From assembly GCA_050011815.1 (NCBI GenBank), contig JBEKIJ010000002.1, positions 1 through 64,000 on the forward strand: 64,000 nt of DNA, given 5' to 3'. Source of the stretch: Chersky-840 sp050011815 (GTDB lineage Bacteria > Actinomycetota > Acidimicrobiia > Acidimicrobiales > UBA8190). Both the position numbers and the translations under genes were made by a program. Position 1 is the first letter of the stretch, and each line of letters begins with the position of its first letter. The notes under the pieces were generated by a model. That model was given only the letters and a program-made list of their open reading frames with translations. It had not been told where the DNA came from and made no database searches. Shown here piece by piece: positions 14,941 to 23,884 of this stretch.

Positions 14941-16119
14941 TCAGAAGTTCTTGGGGAGCCCGAGCCGGCGCCGGGCGATGATGTTCTTCTGGATCTCCGA
15001 GGTCCCGCCGCCGATGGTGTCGATCACCGTGTACCGGTAGGTGGACTCGGCCCGACCCTCCATGGGGGCGTCGGCCGTCTTCACCCGGAGCTGTGATCCC
15101 GGGCCGGCGATGTCCATCGAGGCGTCGGCCAGTCGGCGCGACAGCTCGGTGGCGTAGAGCTTGTACTCCGAGGCGTGCGTGGTCGGGGCGGCCCCGCCCT
15201 TCTGGGCCTCGTTGACGAAGCGCAGCCCGAGGACGCGCGCCACCTCGGCCTGGGTGGCGAGCTCGGCGATGCGGTGCCGCACCACCGGGTCGTCCTTCAG
15301 CGGGCGCCCGTCGCGCTTGGCCCCGGCCACGTACTCGCACAACAGGTCGAGGCGCTGCTTGATGGGTGAGTAGGTGAACATGGTGAAGCGTTCGAGGTCG
15401 AGGGCTTCGGAGATGTACTGGAAGCCGTGGTTGAGCTCCCCCACCACGTAGTCGTCGGGGACGAAGACGTTGTCGAGGTGCACCTCGTTGGTGCGCTCGT
15501 CGCCCATGGTCCAGATGGCGTTGATGGTGATGCCCGGTTGGTCCAGGGGGACGAGGAACAAGGTGATCCCGGCGTGCTTGGAGGAGGGGTCGGTGCGGGC
15601 CCCCAGCCAGTACCACTCGGCGAAGTGGGCCGAGGTGGTCCACGTCTTCTGCCCGTTGAGACGCCAGCCGTCCCCGTCGCGCGTCGCCTTCAGCTGCATC
15701 GACGCCGCGTCGGATCCCGCGTTGGGCTCGGAGTAGCCCACCGCGAACTCGACCTCGTTGCGCAGGATCTTGGGGAGGAACTCGGCCTTCAGGCGGTCGC
15801 TGCCGTGGCGGATGATCGTCTTGCCCACGATGCCGACGCCCTTGCCGATCTGGGGCCCTCCCCGTCGGGCCAGGGACTCGTTGAGGAGGTACTCGTAGAC
15901 GCCGTCGCCCTCCTGGCCCCCGTACTCCTTGGGCCAGGTGATCCCGAGCCAGCCCTGGTCCCCCATCTCGGCCATGAAGGCCCGCCGCTTGGGGGTGTCG
16001 ACGATCTGGGCCATGTTCTCCCGGGTCACGTCGAAGACGTCGGGGTCGTCGTGCTCGTCGAGGAAGCGCTCGACCTCGGCGACGAACGAGAGCTGCTCGG
16101 GGGAGAACTCGAAGTCCAT
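14941..16119 (-). CDS. Acyl-CoA dehydrogenase, catalytic-type subunit
   Basis: 392-residue FAD-dependent dehydrogenase. Visible landmarks are MDFEFSPEQLSFVAEVERFL, the flavin-contacting GYSEPNAGSDAASMQLKATR, WRLNGQKTWTTSAHFAEWY and the C-terminal TIGGGTSEIQKNIIARRRLGLP. First gene of the five-gene minus operon, starting 60 bases from the divergent HMG-CoA synthase-like gene. With the downstream accessory-type dehydrogenase it could form a heterotetramer such as FadE28-FadE29, which acts on short steroid side-chain CoA esters; that substrate is inferred from neighbours. Start at ATG 16119. Confidence 0.88.
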   Translation of the reverse strand: MDFEFSPEQLSFVAEVERFLDEHDDPDVFDVTRENMAQIVDTPKRRAFMAEMGDQGWLGITWPKEYGGQEGDGVYEYLLNESLARRGGPQIGKGVGIVGKTIIRHGSDRLKAEFLPKILRNEVEFAVGYSEPNAGSDAASMQLKATRDGDGWRLNGQKTWTTSAHFAEWYWLGARTDPSSKHAGITLFLVPLDQPGITINAIWTMGDERTNEVHLDNVFVPDDYVVGELNHGFQYISEALDLERFTMFTYSPIKQRLDLLCEYVAGAKRDGRPLKDDPVVRHRIAELATQAEVARVLGLRFVNEAQKGGAAPTTHASEYKLYATELSRRLADASMDIAGPGSQLRVKTADAPMEGRAESTYRYTVIDTIGGGTSEIQKNIIARRRLGLPKNF

Positions 16120-16140
16120 ACTGCTGCCTTTCCCGGTTTC

Positions 16141-16155
16141 CTGACTGGTCGTCAG
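16141..16155. promoter_or_regulatory. Putative operator CTGAC-N5-GTCAG
   Basis: A 5-base inverted repeat with a 5-base spacer lies between the divergent acyl-CoA operons, 12 bases before the TACCAT -10 box of the plus-strand set. The shape and place suit a TetR-family lipid regulator; no such gene is in this window. Confidence 0.4.
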
Positions 16156-16166
16156 ATCGTATCGGC

Positions 16167-16172
16167 TACCAT
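16167..16172 (+). promoter_or_regulatory. Candidate leaderless -10 box (TACCAT)
   Basis: TACCAT ends seven bases before the GTG at 16180. This supports that start for the HMG-CoA synthase-like gene over the internal GTG at 16210. Confidence 0.45.
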
Positions 16173-16179
16173 CGCCGCC

Positions 16180-17655
16180 GTGCCGGGTGCGCCGGGGTCG
16201 GGTGAGGCTGTGCGAGGGATCGTGAGCGCCGGGGGCTATGTGCCCCGTGCCCGACTGCAGCGGTCCGAGGTGACCACCTTCCTGGGATCGGGGGGCGGCA
16301 AGGGGGCCCGGGCCGTCGCCTCGCACGACGAGGACACCACCACCATGGGGGTCGAGGCCGCCCGCAACGCCCTGCGGGCCGCGCCCGCCGCCGCGCTCGG
16401 CGCGTTGTGGTTCGCCACCGCCTCTCCCGCCTACCTGGACAAGACCAACGCCACCACGGTGCACGCCGCCCTGCGCCTCCCCGGCGACGTTCCCGCCCTC
16501 GACTTCGGCGGTGCGCTGCGGTCGGGGATGGGCGCACTGTCCACCGCCCTGGCCGGCACGACGACGACGACCCTCGTGGTCATGGCCGACCAGCGCGACG
16601 GCCTGCCCGGGGGGGCCGACGAGTCGGCCGGGGGCGACGGCGCCGCCGCGCTGATCGTGGGCCCGGACGGCCCGGGCGCACCCGTCATCGCGCAGTATCT
16701 GGGAGGCGCCTCGGCCACCGACGAGTTCCTCGATCGGTGGCGGGCCCCCGGTGAGCGCCGCTCCAAGGCGTGGGAGGAACGGTTCGGCGAGACCCGGTAC
16801 GTCCCCCTCGGGCTCGACGTGTGGTCGCGCGCCCTCAAGGACGCCGGGGTCGAGGCCGGTGACGTGGACCACCTCGTGGTCACCGGCATGCACACCCGGG
16901 CCGTCAAGGCCCTCGCCGCCCGGCTCGTGAAGGCCGGGGTGCGGGCCGAGGTGGCGGCCGACGACCTCGCCGCCACGGTGGGCCAGGCCGGCACCGCCCA
17001 CCCCGGCCTGGTGCTGGCGTCGGTCCTCGAGTCCGCCGGCCCGGGCGAGGTCGTGGCCGTGGTCCATCTGGCCGACGGCGCCGACGCCGTCGTCCTGCGC
17101 ACCACCGGGGCCATGGCGGCGTGGGCCCCGGCGCGCCCCGTCGCCGCCCAGGTCGAGGCGGGCGCCCCCCTCCCCTACGGGAAGTTCCTGGCATGGCGGG
17201 GCATGCTGAGCCCCGAGCCCCCCCGCCGGCCCGAGCCCCAACGGGTGTCGGCCCCCGCGGCGTGGCGCAGCGAGGACTGGAAGTTCGGGTTCGTGGGCTC
17301 GCGCGACCGCACCAGCGGGGCCCTGCACATGCCGCCGGCGCGCGTGTCGATGCAGGGCGGCGCCGTCGACGACATGGAGCCCGCCGTCATGGCCGACCGC
17401 GTCGGCACCGTGGTGACCTTCACCGTGGACCGCCTGGCCTACTCGCCGAGCCCCCCCATCGTGTTCGCGGTGGTGGACTTCGACGGTGGCGGCCGGTTCC
17501 CGGTGGAGCTGACCGACGTCGACGCCGATGCCATCAGGATCGGGGACCGGGTGGAGATGACCTTCCGCCGCCTCTACAGCGCCGATGGCATCCACGACTA
17601 CTTCTGGAAGGCGCGCCCGGCGGAGTCGTCCCCCGCCCCCGCGCCCCAGAGCTGA
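16180..17655 (+). CDS. Cysteine-free HMG-CoA synthase-like / DUF35 fusion
   Basis: 491 residues in two parts. Residues about 10-330 have the thiolase-superfamily fold of HMG-CoA synthase-like proteins: GIVSAGGYVPRARL, TTTMGVEAARNAL and DFGGALRSGMGAL, where the active-site Cys would fall. Residues about 365-480 are an OB-fold DUF35 domain (VTFTVDRLAYSPSPPIVFAV, IRIGDRVEMTFRRLYSADG), with the usual zinc-ribbon position (FGFVGSRDRTSGALHMPP) lacking Cys. The whole protein contains no Cys, so it can hold neither the catalytic thiol nor the zinc. It is followed after 24 bases by a thiolase gene, so a non-catalytic partner or aldolase-type role is likely. Confidence 0.75.
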   Translation: MPGAPGSGEAVRGIVSAGGYVPRARLQRSEVTTFLGSGGGKGARAVASHDEDTTTMGVEAARNALRAAPAAALGALWFATASPAYLDKTNATTVHAALRLPGDVPALDFGGALRSGMGALSTALAGTTTTTLVVMADQRDGLPGGADESAGGDGAAALIVGPDGPGAPVIAQYLGGASATDEFLDRWRAPGERRSKAWEERFGETRYVPLGLDVWSRALKDAGVEAGDVDHLVVTGMHTRAVKALAARLVKAGVRAEVAADDLAATVGQAGTAHPGLVLASVLESAGPGEVVAVVHLADGADAVVLRTTGAMAAWAPARPVAAQVEAGAPLPYGKFLAWRGMLSPEPPRRPEPQRVSAPAAWRSEDWKFGFVGSRDRTSGALHMPPARVSMQGGAVDDMEPAVMADRVGTVVTFTVDRLAYSPSPPIVFAVVDFDGGGRFPVELTDVDADAIRIGDRVEMTFRRLYSADGIHDYFWKARPAESSPAPAPQS

Positions 17656-17679
17656 GCACAGAGCCCGAGGAGGAGACCC

Positions 17680-18870
17680 ATGGCATCACACGGGATCCGC
17701 GACCGCGTGGCGATCGTCGGCATGGGCTGTACGCCCTTCGGTGAGCACTGGGACAAGGGGCTCGACGACCTGATCGTCGACGCCTCGGGCGACGCCTTCG
17801 CCTCGGCGGGGGTGACCAAGGACGAGGTCGACGCCTACTGGTTCGGCACCGCCCAGTCGGGGATGAGCGGCATCACCCTGGCCCGGCCCCTCCAGCTCGA
17901 GAACAAGCCGGTGACCCGTGTCGAGAATTACTGCACCACCGGGTCCGAGGCCCTGCGGGCCGCCGCCTACGCCGTGGCGTCGGGCGCCTACGACATCGCC
18001 ATGGCGGTCGGGGCCGAGAAGGTGAAAGACAGCGGGTACCAGGGGCTCAACGCGGCGGGACCCCCGAGCGACGGCACGGGCCGCACCCTCACCGCCGCGG
18101 CCATGTTCTCCATGGTGGCCCCGGCCTACGGGGAGAAGTACGGCGTCGACGAGGACCAGCTCACCGACGTGCTCGCGGCGATCTCGGTCAAGAACCACCA
18201 CAACGGGGCCCGCAACCCCCGGGCCCAGTTCCGCCGGGAGATCACCAGGGAGACGGTGCTGAAGTCGCCGCGCGTGGCGGGGCGACTGGGCGTGTTCGAC
18301 TGCGCCGGTGTGGCCGACGGGGCCGCGGCGGCCATCGTGGTGCGCGCCGAGGACGCGCTGCGCTACACCGACAAGCCGCTGTACATCAAGGCGCTGTCCT
18401 TCGCGGCGGGCAGCGGGTCGGGGCTCATCGACCCCGGCTACGACTACACCCACTTCCCCGAGTGCGAGGCGGCGGCCGCCGACGCCTACGCGCAGGCGGG
18501 CATCACCGATCCCCGCCGCCAGCTGGCCATGGCCGAGGTCCACGACTGCTTCACCCCCACCGAGCTCGTCCTGATGGAGGACCTCGGGTTCGCGGCGCGC
18601 GGCACGGCCTGGAAAGAGGTCCTGGCCGGCACCTTCGACCTCCACGGCGAGCTCCCCGTCAACCCCGACGGAGGCCTCAAGAGCTTCGGGCACCCCGTGG
18701 GCGCCTCGGGGTTGCGGATGTTCTTCGAGTGCTGGCTCCAGCTGCGCGGCGAAGCGACGCCCGAGCGCCAGGTCGACGTCAGCCGGGCCCTGGCGCTCAC
18801 CCACAACCTGGGGGGATATCCCGGAGAGATGGTGTCGTTCGTGTCCGTGGTCGGCACCGAGCGGGACTGA
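17680..18870 (+). CDS. SCP2/SCPx-type thiolase (lipid-transfer protein)
   Basis: 396 residues of the thiolase fold. The active-site Cys context is VENYCTTGSEALRAA; the C-terminal His/Cys motifs are VHDCFTPTELVL and SFGHPVGASGLRM. The pattern VAIVGMGCTPFGEHWDKGLDDLI is typical of SCPx-like acetyl-CoA acetyltransferases, which cleave branched or sterol-derived 3-ketoacyl-CoAs. In mycobacteria Ltp2, related in fold, acts with a DUF35 partner as a retro-aldolase on the steroid side chain; the DUF35 fusion just upstream offers the same pairing. GAGGAGGAG lies before the ATG at 17680. Second gene of the plus-strand set. Confidence 0.85.
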   Translation: MASHGIRDRVAIVGMGCTPFGEHWDKGLDDLIVDASGDAFASAGVTKDEVDAYWFGTAQSGMSGITLARPLQLENKPVTRVENYCTTGSEALRAAAYAVASGAYDIAMAVGAEKVKDSGYQGLNAAGPPSDGTGRTLTAAAMFSMVAPAYGEKYGVDEDQLTDVLAAISVKNHHNGARNPRAQFRREITRETVLKSPRVAGRLGVFDCAGVADGAAAAIVVRAEDALRYTDKPLYIKALSFAAGSGSGLIDPGYDYTHFPECEAAAADAYAQAGITDPRRQLAMAEVHDCFTPTELVLMEDLGFAARGTAWKEVLAGTFDLHGELPVNPDGGLKSFGHPVGASGLRMFFECWLQLRGEATPERQVDVSRALALTHNLGGYPGEMVSFVSVVGTERD

Positions 18871-18884
18871 GCCCGACGCCGCCG

Positions 18885-19778
18885 GTGTCGTTCCTCGACG
18901 AGCGGGCCGGGTTGGCGGGCAAGGTGGCGGTGGTCGCCGGGGGTGGCGGGGGCCTCGGTCGGGCCGGCGCCCTGGACCTGGCCCGCGCCGGCGTGGCGTT
19001 GGCGCTCGCCGATGTCGACGCCGACGCCCTCCACGACACCGCCGCCGAGGCGCGGGGCCACGGCGTCGAGGTGGTCGAGTCGGTCACCGACGTGCGCGAC
19101 CCCGAGGCCATGGCGGGACTCTTCGATGCCTGTGACCGGTCCTTCGGTCGCCTCGACATCCTCGTCAACGTGGTGGGAGGGACCTTCCGCGCCGCCTTCA
19201 CCGACGTCACCGCCAAAGGCCGGGACGCGCTGGTCCGCACCAACTTCACCTGGGTGGTCGACGCCACCCAGCGCGCCGCCGCGGCCATGAAGGCCGGGGG
19301 CCGGGGCGGGAGCATCGTCACCATCACCTCCATCGAGGCCCACCGGGCCGCGCCCGGCTACGCCGTGTACGCGGCCATGAAGGCGGCGGTGACCCACCTC
19401 ACCCGCACCCTGGCCGTCGAGCTGGGCGGGGCCGGCATCCGCATCAACTGCGTGGCGCCCGACTTCGTCCCCACCGCCGGGCTGGCCGGCATCGCGGGGC
19501 GGGCGGGCTCGGCGGGCCGGCGCGCCGCCGCCGCCGGGGACCAGACCGACCCCGGCGACTGGCTCACCATCCCCCTGCGCCGCAAGGGCGAGGTCGCCGA
19601 CGTGGGGAACTGCGTGCTTTTCCTCGCCTCGGACCTCTCCTCCTACATCACCGGCACCACGCTGCACCCCGACGGCGGGGCCCTGGCCATGTCGGGGTGG
19701 ATGGACTGGCCCGACGACGGCTTCACCGCCCGACCGCCGGCCTGGGTCCTCGACCGGCTCGAGCAACCTGACGCGTGA
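18885..19778 (+). CDS. Short-chain dehydrogenase/reductase (SDR)
   Basis: 297 residues, classical SDR. The NAD(P)-binding motif is AVVAGGGGGLGRAGAL; an Asp near the end of beta-2 (LALADVDADAL) favours NAD. NVVGG, the catalytic Ser in TSIEAH and the YxxxK motif (YAAMK) follow, then INCVAPDFVPT. Probably oxidises a 3-hydroxyacyl-CoA or a steroid hydroxyl, given the neighbours. The GTG at 18885 follows the thiolase stop by 14 bases. Its C-terminus runs into a 14-bp tandem repeat that creates several TGATG stop-start signals. Confidence 0.85.
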   Translation: MSFLDERAGLAGKVAVVAGGGGGLGRAGALDLARAGVALALADVDADALHDTAAEARGHGVEVVESVTDVRDPEAMAGLFDACDRSFGRLDILVNVVGGTFRAAFTDVTAKGRDALVRTNFTWVVDATQRAAAAMKAGGRGGSIVTITSIEAHRAAPGYAVYAAMKAAVTHLTRTLAVELGGAGIRINCVAPDFVPTAGLAGIAGRAGSAGRRAAAAGDQTDPGDWLTIPLRRKGEVADVGNCVLFLASDLSSYITGTTLHPDGGALAMSGWMDWPDDGFTARPPAWVLDRLEQPDA

Positions 19779-19812
19779 TGGCCGACGCGTGATGGCCGAC
19801 GCGTGATGGGTG
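19771..19812 (+). repeat. 14-bp tandem repeat with overlapping stop/start codons
   Basis: ACGCGTGATGGCCG occurs at 19771-19784 and 19785-19798, with a partial third copy at 19799 and GCGTGATGGCC again just before the thioesterase. Each copy holds TGATG, so the region has several stacked stop and start codons between two genes. Confidence 0.75.
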
Positions 19813-19819
19813 GAGCGTG

Positions 19820-20626
19820 ATGGCCGACGACGCCCTGTTCCGGCCCGATGGGGCGCAGATGGTTCCGACCGAGTTCGCGCGCGGGCCGTGGACGCCCGAC
19901 GCGCTCCACGGCGGGCCCGTGGCCGCCCTGGCGGCCCGCGCCATCGAGTCGGTCCCGACCGACGACCCCATGCACGTCACCCGGCTCACCCTCGAGCTCC
20001 TGCGACCCGTGCCCCTGGTCCCGTTGACGGTGTCCACCTCGGTGTCGCGCCCCGGTCGCAAGGTCCAGATCGTCGACACCCGGATCTCCGACGGCGAACG
20101 CGACGTCGCCTGGGGGCGGGGCCTCCGCATCCGGCTCCAGCCGGCCGACTTCGACGCGCCCGCGTCGTCGGGTCCCGTTCCCGGCGTCGACCCCGGCGCC
20201 CCACCGGGCCCCGCCGCCGGCTACACGTCACCGGCGCCGTTGGCCTCCTACCGCGCCTTCCACAACGCGGGTGCGGAGTTGCAGTACGTGGCGGGCGTCT
20301 TCTCCGGACGGGGTCCGGCCACGGTGTGGGTCCGGCTGGCCGTGCCGGTGGTGCCGGGCGAGGAGCCCACGCCGCTCCAGCGGGCCGTGGCCGCCGCGGA
20401 CTTCGGCAACGGGGTGAGCTCGGAGCTCGACTTCGACCACTTCGTCTTCGTCAACCCCGATCTCACCGTCTATCTCCACCGGCCGGCGGTGGGCGAGTGG
20501 ATCTGCCTCGACGCCACGACCCGGATCGGCATCCCGGGAGTGGGCGTGGCGCAGTCCGCCCTCTGGGACGTCCACGGGCCCATCGGGCGCTCGGTGCAGA
20601 GCCTTCTCGTCGAGCGCCGGGGCTGA
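19820..20626 (+). CDS. Acyl-CoA thioesterase, TesB-like double hotdog
   Basis: 268 residues. The N-terminal half has FARGPWTPDALHGGPVAALAARAI, the hotdog helix with its HGGP turn, and MHVTRLTLELLRPVPLVPL. The second half has LDFDHFVFVNPDLTVYLHRP and GEWICLDATTRIGIPGVGVAQSALWD, where the Asp/Thr/Gln-rich GxGxxxSxLxD block is the usual TesB-type C-terminal motif. The enzyme releases CoA from acyl-CoAs. ATG 19820 is used because GGTGGAGC precedes it; the same sequence also contains an in-frame GTG. It closes the plus-strand acyl-CoA set. Confidence 0.75.
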   Translation: MADDALFRPDGAQMVPTEFARGPWTPDALHGGPVAALAARAIESVPTDDPMHVTRLTLELLRPVPLVPLTVSTSVSRPGRKVQIVDTRISDGERDVAWGRGLRIRLQPADFDAPASSGPVPGVDPGAPPGPAAGYTSPAPLASYRAFHNAGAELQYVAGVFSGRGPATVWVRLAVPVVPGEEPTPLQRAVAAADFGNGVSSELDFDHFVFVNPDLTVYLHRPAVGEWICLDATTRIGIPGVGVAQSALWDVHGPIGRSVQSLLVERRG

Positions 20627-20663
20627 ACCTCAGTTCGTCGCGGCGTGATCAGTCGCGGCGCAG

Positions 20664-21503
20664 TCAGTCCGTGGCGGCGTGGTCGGCGGCCTTCTCACGG
20701 GGGCGCTTGCCTTCCAGGGAGGCCATGTACCGCCGCACGTCGGTGGCGCCGGTGCACAGGGCCACGAGGTCGGTGGACTGTTGCAGGTGCATCCGCATCC
20801 CCATCATCTCCCAGGCGCGTGTGAGGCCCTGCTTGGTGGCGAGGATGGTGGTGAGGGGCATCTTGGCGATGGTGGCGGCGATCTCCTCCACCGTCTCCTC
20901 GAGATCGGCACGGGGCACGATCCGGTTCACCATCCCCCAATCGAGCGCCTGGGTGGCGCTGATCGTCGGCGCCAGGAAGAGGTACTCGGCGGCCCGCTTG
21001 AAGTTCATGAGGACCCAGGGCTCGATCTGGGTCTGGGCGCCCGGCAGCCCGAAGCCCTGCGGGAGGGGCATCTGGAAGTAGGCGTCCTCGGAGACGATGG
21101 TCAGGTCGGTGAGGAGCCCGTAGACGGTGCCGCCACCGACGCAGTACCCGTGGACCTGGGCGATGGTGGCCTTGGGGAACTCCCACAACCGCAGCGGCGG
21201 CCACAGGAACAGCCCCTGGTGATGACGCCGCCACGTCCGTTCGGGGGTGGGCCCCGTGGTCGGATAGACCTCGGGCATCTCGTCGATGCCGACGATGGCG
21301 TGGCCCGCGCAGAAGCCCTCCCCGTTCGCCTTGAGCACGAGGACCTTGACCTCGTCGTCGTCGTCGGCCATCACCAGGGCCTTGTCCATGTCCCAGACCT
21401 GCTGGGCGGTCTGGATGTTGGCCTTGTCGGGAGTGTTGAGAACGATGCGGGCCACCCCGCCGTCCTTCTCGTAGACGATCGTCTCGAACTCCACTCGCTC
21501 CAC
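20664..21503 (-). CDS. Enoyl-CoA hydratase/isomerase family protein, atypical active site
   Basis: 279-residue crotonase-fold protein. Oxyanion-hole elements appear as GFCAGHAIVG and VHGYCVGGGTVYGLLTDLTIVSEDAYF. The Glu residues that normally act in hydration (in the region after xxGGG and before the helix, usually xPExxxGxxP) are not seen: this protein reads MPLPQGFGLPGAQTQ. A different member reaction (isomerase, hydrolase, or inactive) is therefore possible. The GTG start has GGGAGGG upstream. Convergent with the thioesterase and alone on its strand. Confidence 0.75.
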   Translation of the reverse strand: MERVEFETIVYEKDGGVARIVLNTPDKANIQTAQQVWDMDKALVMADDDDEVKVLVLKANGEGFCAGHAIVGIDEMPEVYPTTGPTPERTWRRHHQGLFLWPPLRLWEFPKATIAQVHGYCVGGGTVYGLLTDLTIVSEDAYFQMPLPQGFGLPGAQTQIEPWVLMNFKRAAEYLFLAPTISATQALDWGMVNRIVPRADLEETVEEIAATIAKMPLTTILATKQGLTRAWEMMGMRMHLQQSTDLVALCTGATDVRRYMASLEGKRPREKAADHAATD

Positions 21504-21838
21504 TACGCCCTCCCGTCAGCTCGGCCCGTGCGCCCGGCGGAGGCCGACGCCGGCCCGATGCTACGCAGGGCGGGCCGGGAGACTGAAGCTGAGGCGCCCC
21601 GGGCCGCCCGACCCCGAACTTGTTGTGGCTATGGCGATTCAAGCCCGTCCCGGTGCCGACCGATACCTCTACCGCAACGCATGTACTTCCGAACCCGCCT
21701 GAGGCGACACAGGGACGGGCGCGAGCGGGGAGTCCACCCCCGGCACCCGCCGCGCCGTCCCCGCCGCCCCTCTCTCAGGCGAAGCGGCCGGGAATCCTCC
21801 CTCGGGACCTCTGGTGGTCCCTGCCGTAACGTGGGCCT
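21504..21838. other. 335-bp intergenic region between divergent genes
   Basis: No coding frame is convincing here. It holds the promoters for the enoyl-CoA hydratase-like gene (minus) and the acyl-CoA dehydrogenase (plus). An inverted repeat GGGACC (21804-21809) and GGTCCC (21816-21821) lies just before the TAACGT -10 box and could be an operator. The rest has no visible repeat. Confidence 0.5.
21827..21832 (+). promoter_or_regulatory. Candidate leaderless -10 box (TAACGT)
   Basis: TAACGT ends six bases before the ATG at 21839 and directly follows a 6-base inverted repeat. Confidence 0.4.
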
Positions 21839-23044
<1,206 letters not shown>

Positions 23045-23048
23045 CCGG

Positions 23049-23054
23049 TAGCCT
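23049..23054 (+). promoter_or_regulatory. Candidate leaderless -10 box (TAGCCT)
   Basis: TAGCCT ends seven bases before the ATG at 23062. It sits in the 17-base gap after the dehydrogenase stop. Confidence 0.4.
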
Positions 23055-23061
23055 CGCCTCG

Positions 23062-23796
23062 ATGGAGTTTCGCACCGAGGTGGCCGCCAAAGGCGTGCGC
23101 GAACGCGATTTCCTCGTCACCCGCCGCGACCGCGCCGTCCCCGGTGTCCTCTGGACCGCGGCGGACGACGACCGGCCCCGGCCCGTCGTCATGCTCGGGC
23201 ACGGAGCCTCGGGATCGAAGCGTGAGGACTACATCGTGGCCCTGGCCCGCGGGCTCGTCCGTCACCAGGGCCTGTCGGCCTTCGCCATCGACGGCCCCGT
23301 CCACGGCGACCGACGCACCGACGGCGGATCGGTCCCCGGGCTCCCCTTCGCCGACTTCGCCCAACGGTGGTCGGCGGACCCCGGCCTCATCGACGACATG
23401 GTGGGCGACTGGCGCGCCGCCCTCGACGAGGTCCAGTCCCTCCCCGAGGTCACCGAGGGCCCCTGCGGTTACTGGGGGCTCTCGATGGGGACGATCTTCG
23501 GCCTCCCCCTGGTGGCGGCCGAGCCCCGGGTGGCCGTGGCGGTCCTCGGCCTCATGGGGATCGCCGGTCCCACCAAGGACCGCTTCGCCGCCGACGCCCC
23601 CACGGTGGTCTGCCCGCTGCTCTTCCTGGTCCAGTGGCACGACGAGCTCTTTCCCCGCCACCTGGCCTTCGCCCTCTTCGAGGCCCTGGGCAGCACCGAC
23701 AAACGCATGCACGTGAGCCCGGGGCTCCACGGCGAGGTCCCCGCCGAGGAGTTCGCGGCGAGCGCCAAAATCCTCAACGACCACCTCGTTATCTGA
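23062..23796 (+). CDS. Alpha/beta hydrolase
   Basis: 244 residues. The nucleophile elbow is GYWGLSMGTIFGLPL (Ser), with Asp probably in LVQWHDELFP and His in SPGLHGEVPAEEF. PVVMLGHGASGSKREDY supplies the oxyanion loop and AIDGPVHGDRRTDGG resembles dienelactone-hydrolase-type members. Substrate unknown, but next to an acyl-CoA dehydrogenase an ester or CoA thioester is plausible. The stop TGA at 23794 begins a 10-base palindrome TGACCGGTCA. Confidence 0.75.
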   Translation: MEFRTEVAAKGVRERDFLVTRRDRAVPGVLWTAADDDRPRPVVMLGHGASGSKREDYIVALARGLVRHQGLSAFAIDGPVHGDRRTDGGSVPGLPFADFAQRWSADPGLIDDMVGDWRAALDEVQSLPEVTEGPCGYWGLSMGTIFGLPLVAAEPRVAVAVLGLMGIAGPTKDRFAADAPTVVCPLLFLVQWHDELFPRHLAFALFEALGSTDKRMHVSPGLHGEVPAEEFAASAKILNDHLVI

Positions 23797-23884
23797 CCGG
23801 TCATCTGGCTCTTCATCTGCGCCCCGAGGCCCCCGGCCTGGCCTTGGACTTCGGGTCCGGGAGGGGGTCCCGATCCATGCGACC

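Noticed and set aside
14941..17595. Minus-strand extension of the acyl-CoA dehydrogenase frame to 884 codons
   Set aside because: The upstream part lies antisense to the HMG-CoA synthase-like gene and lacks domains; the ATG at 16119 begins the normal dehydrogenase N-terminus.
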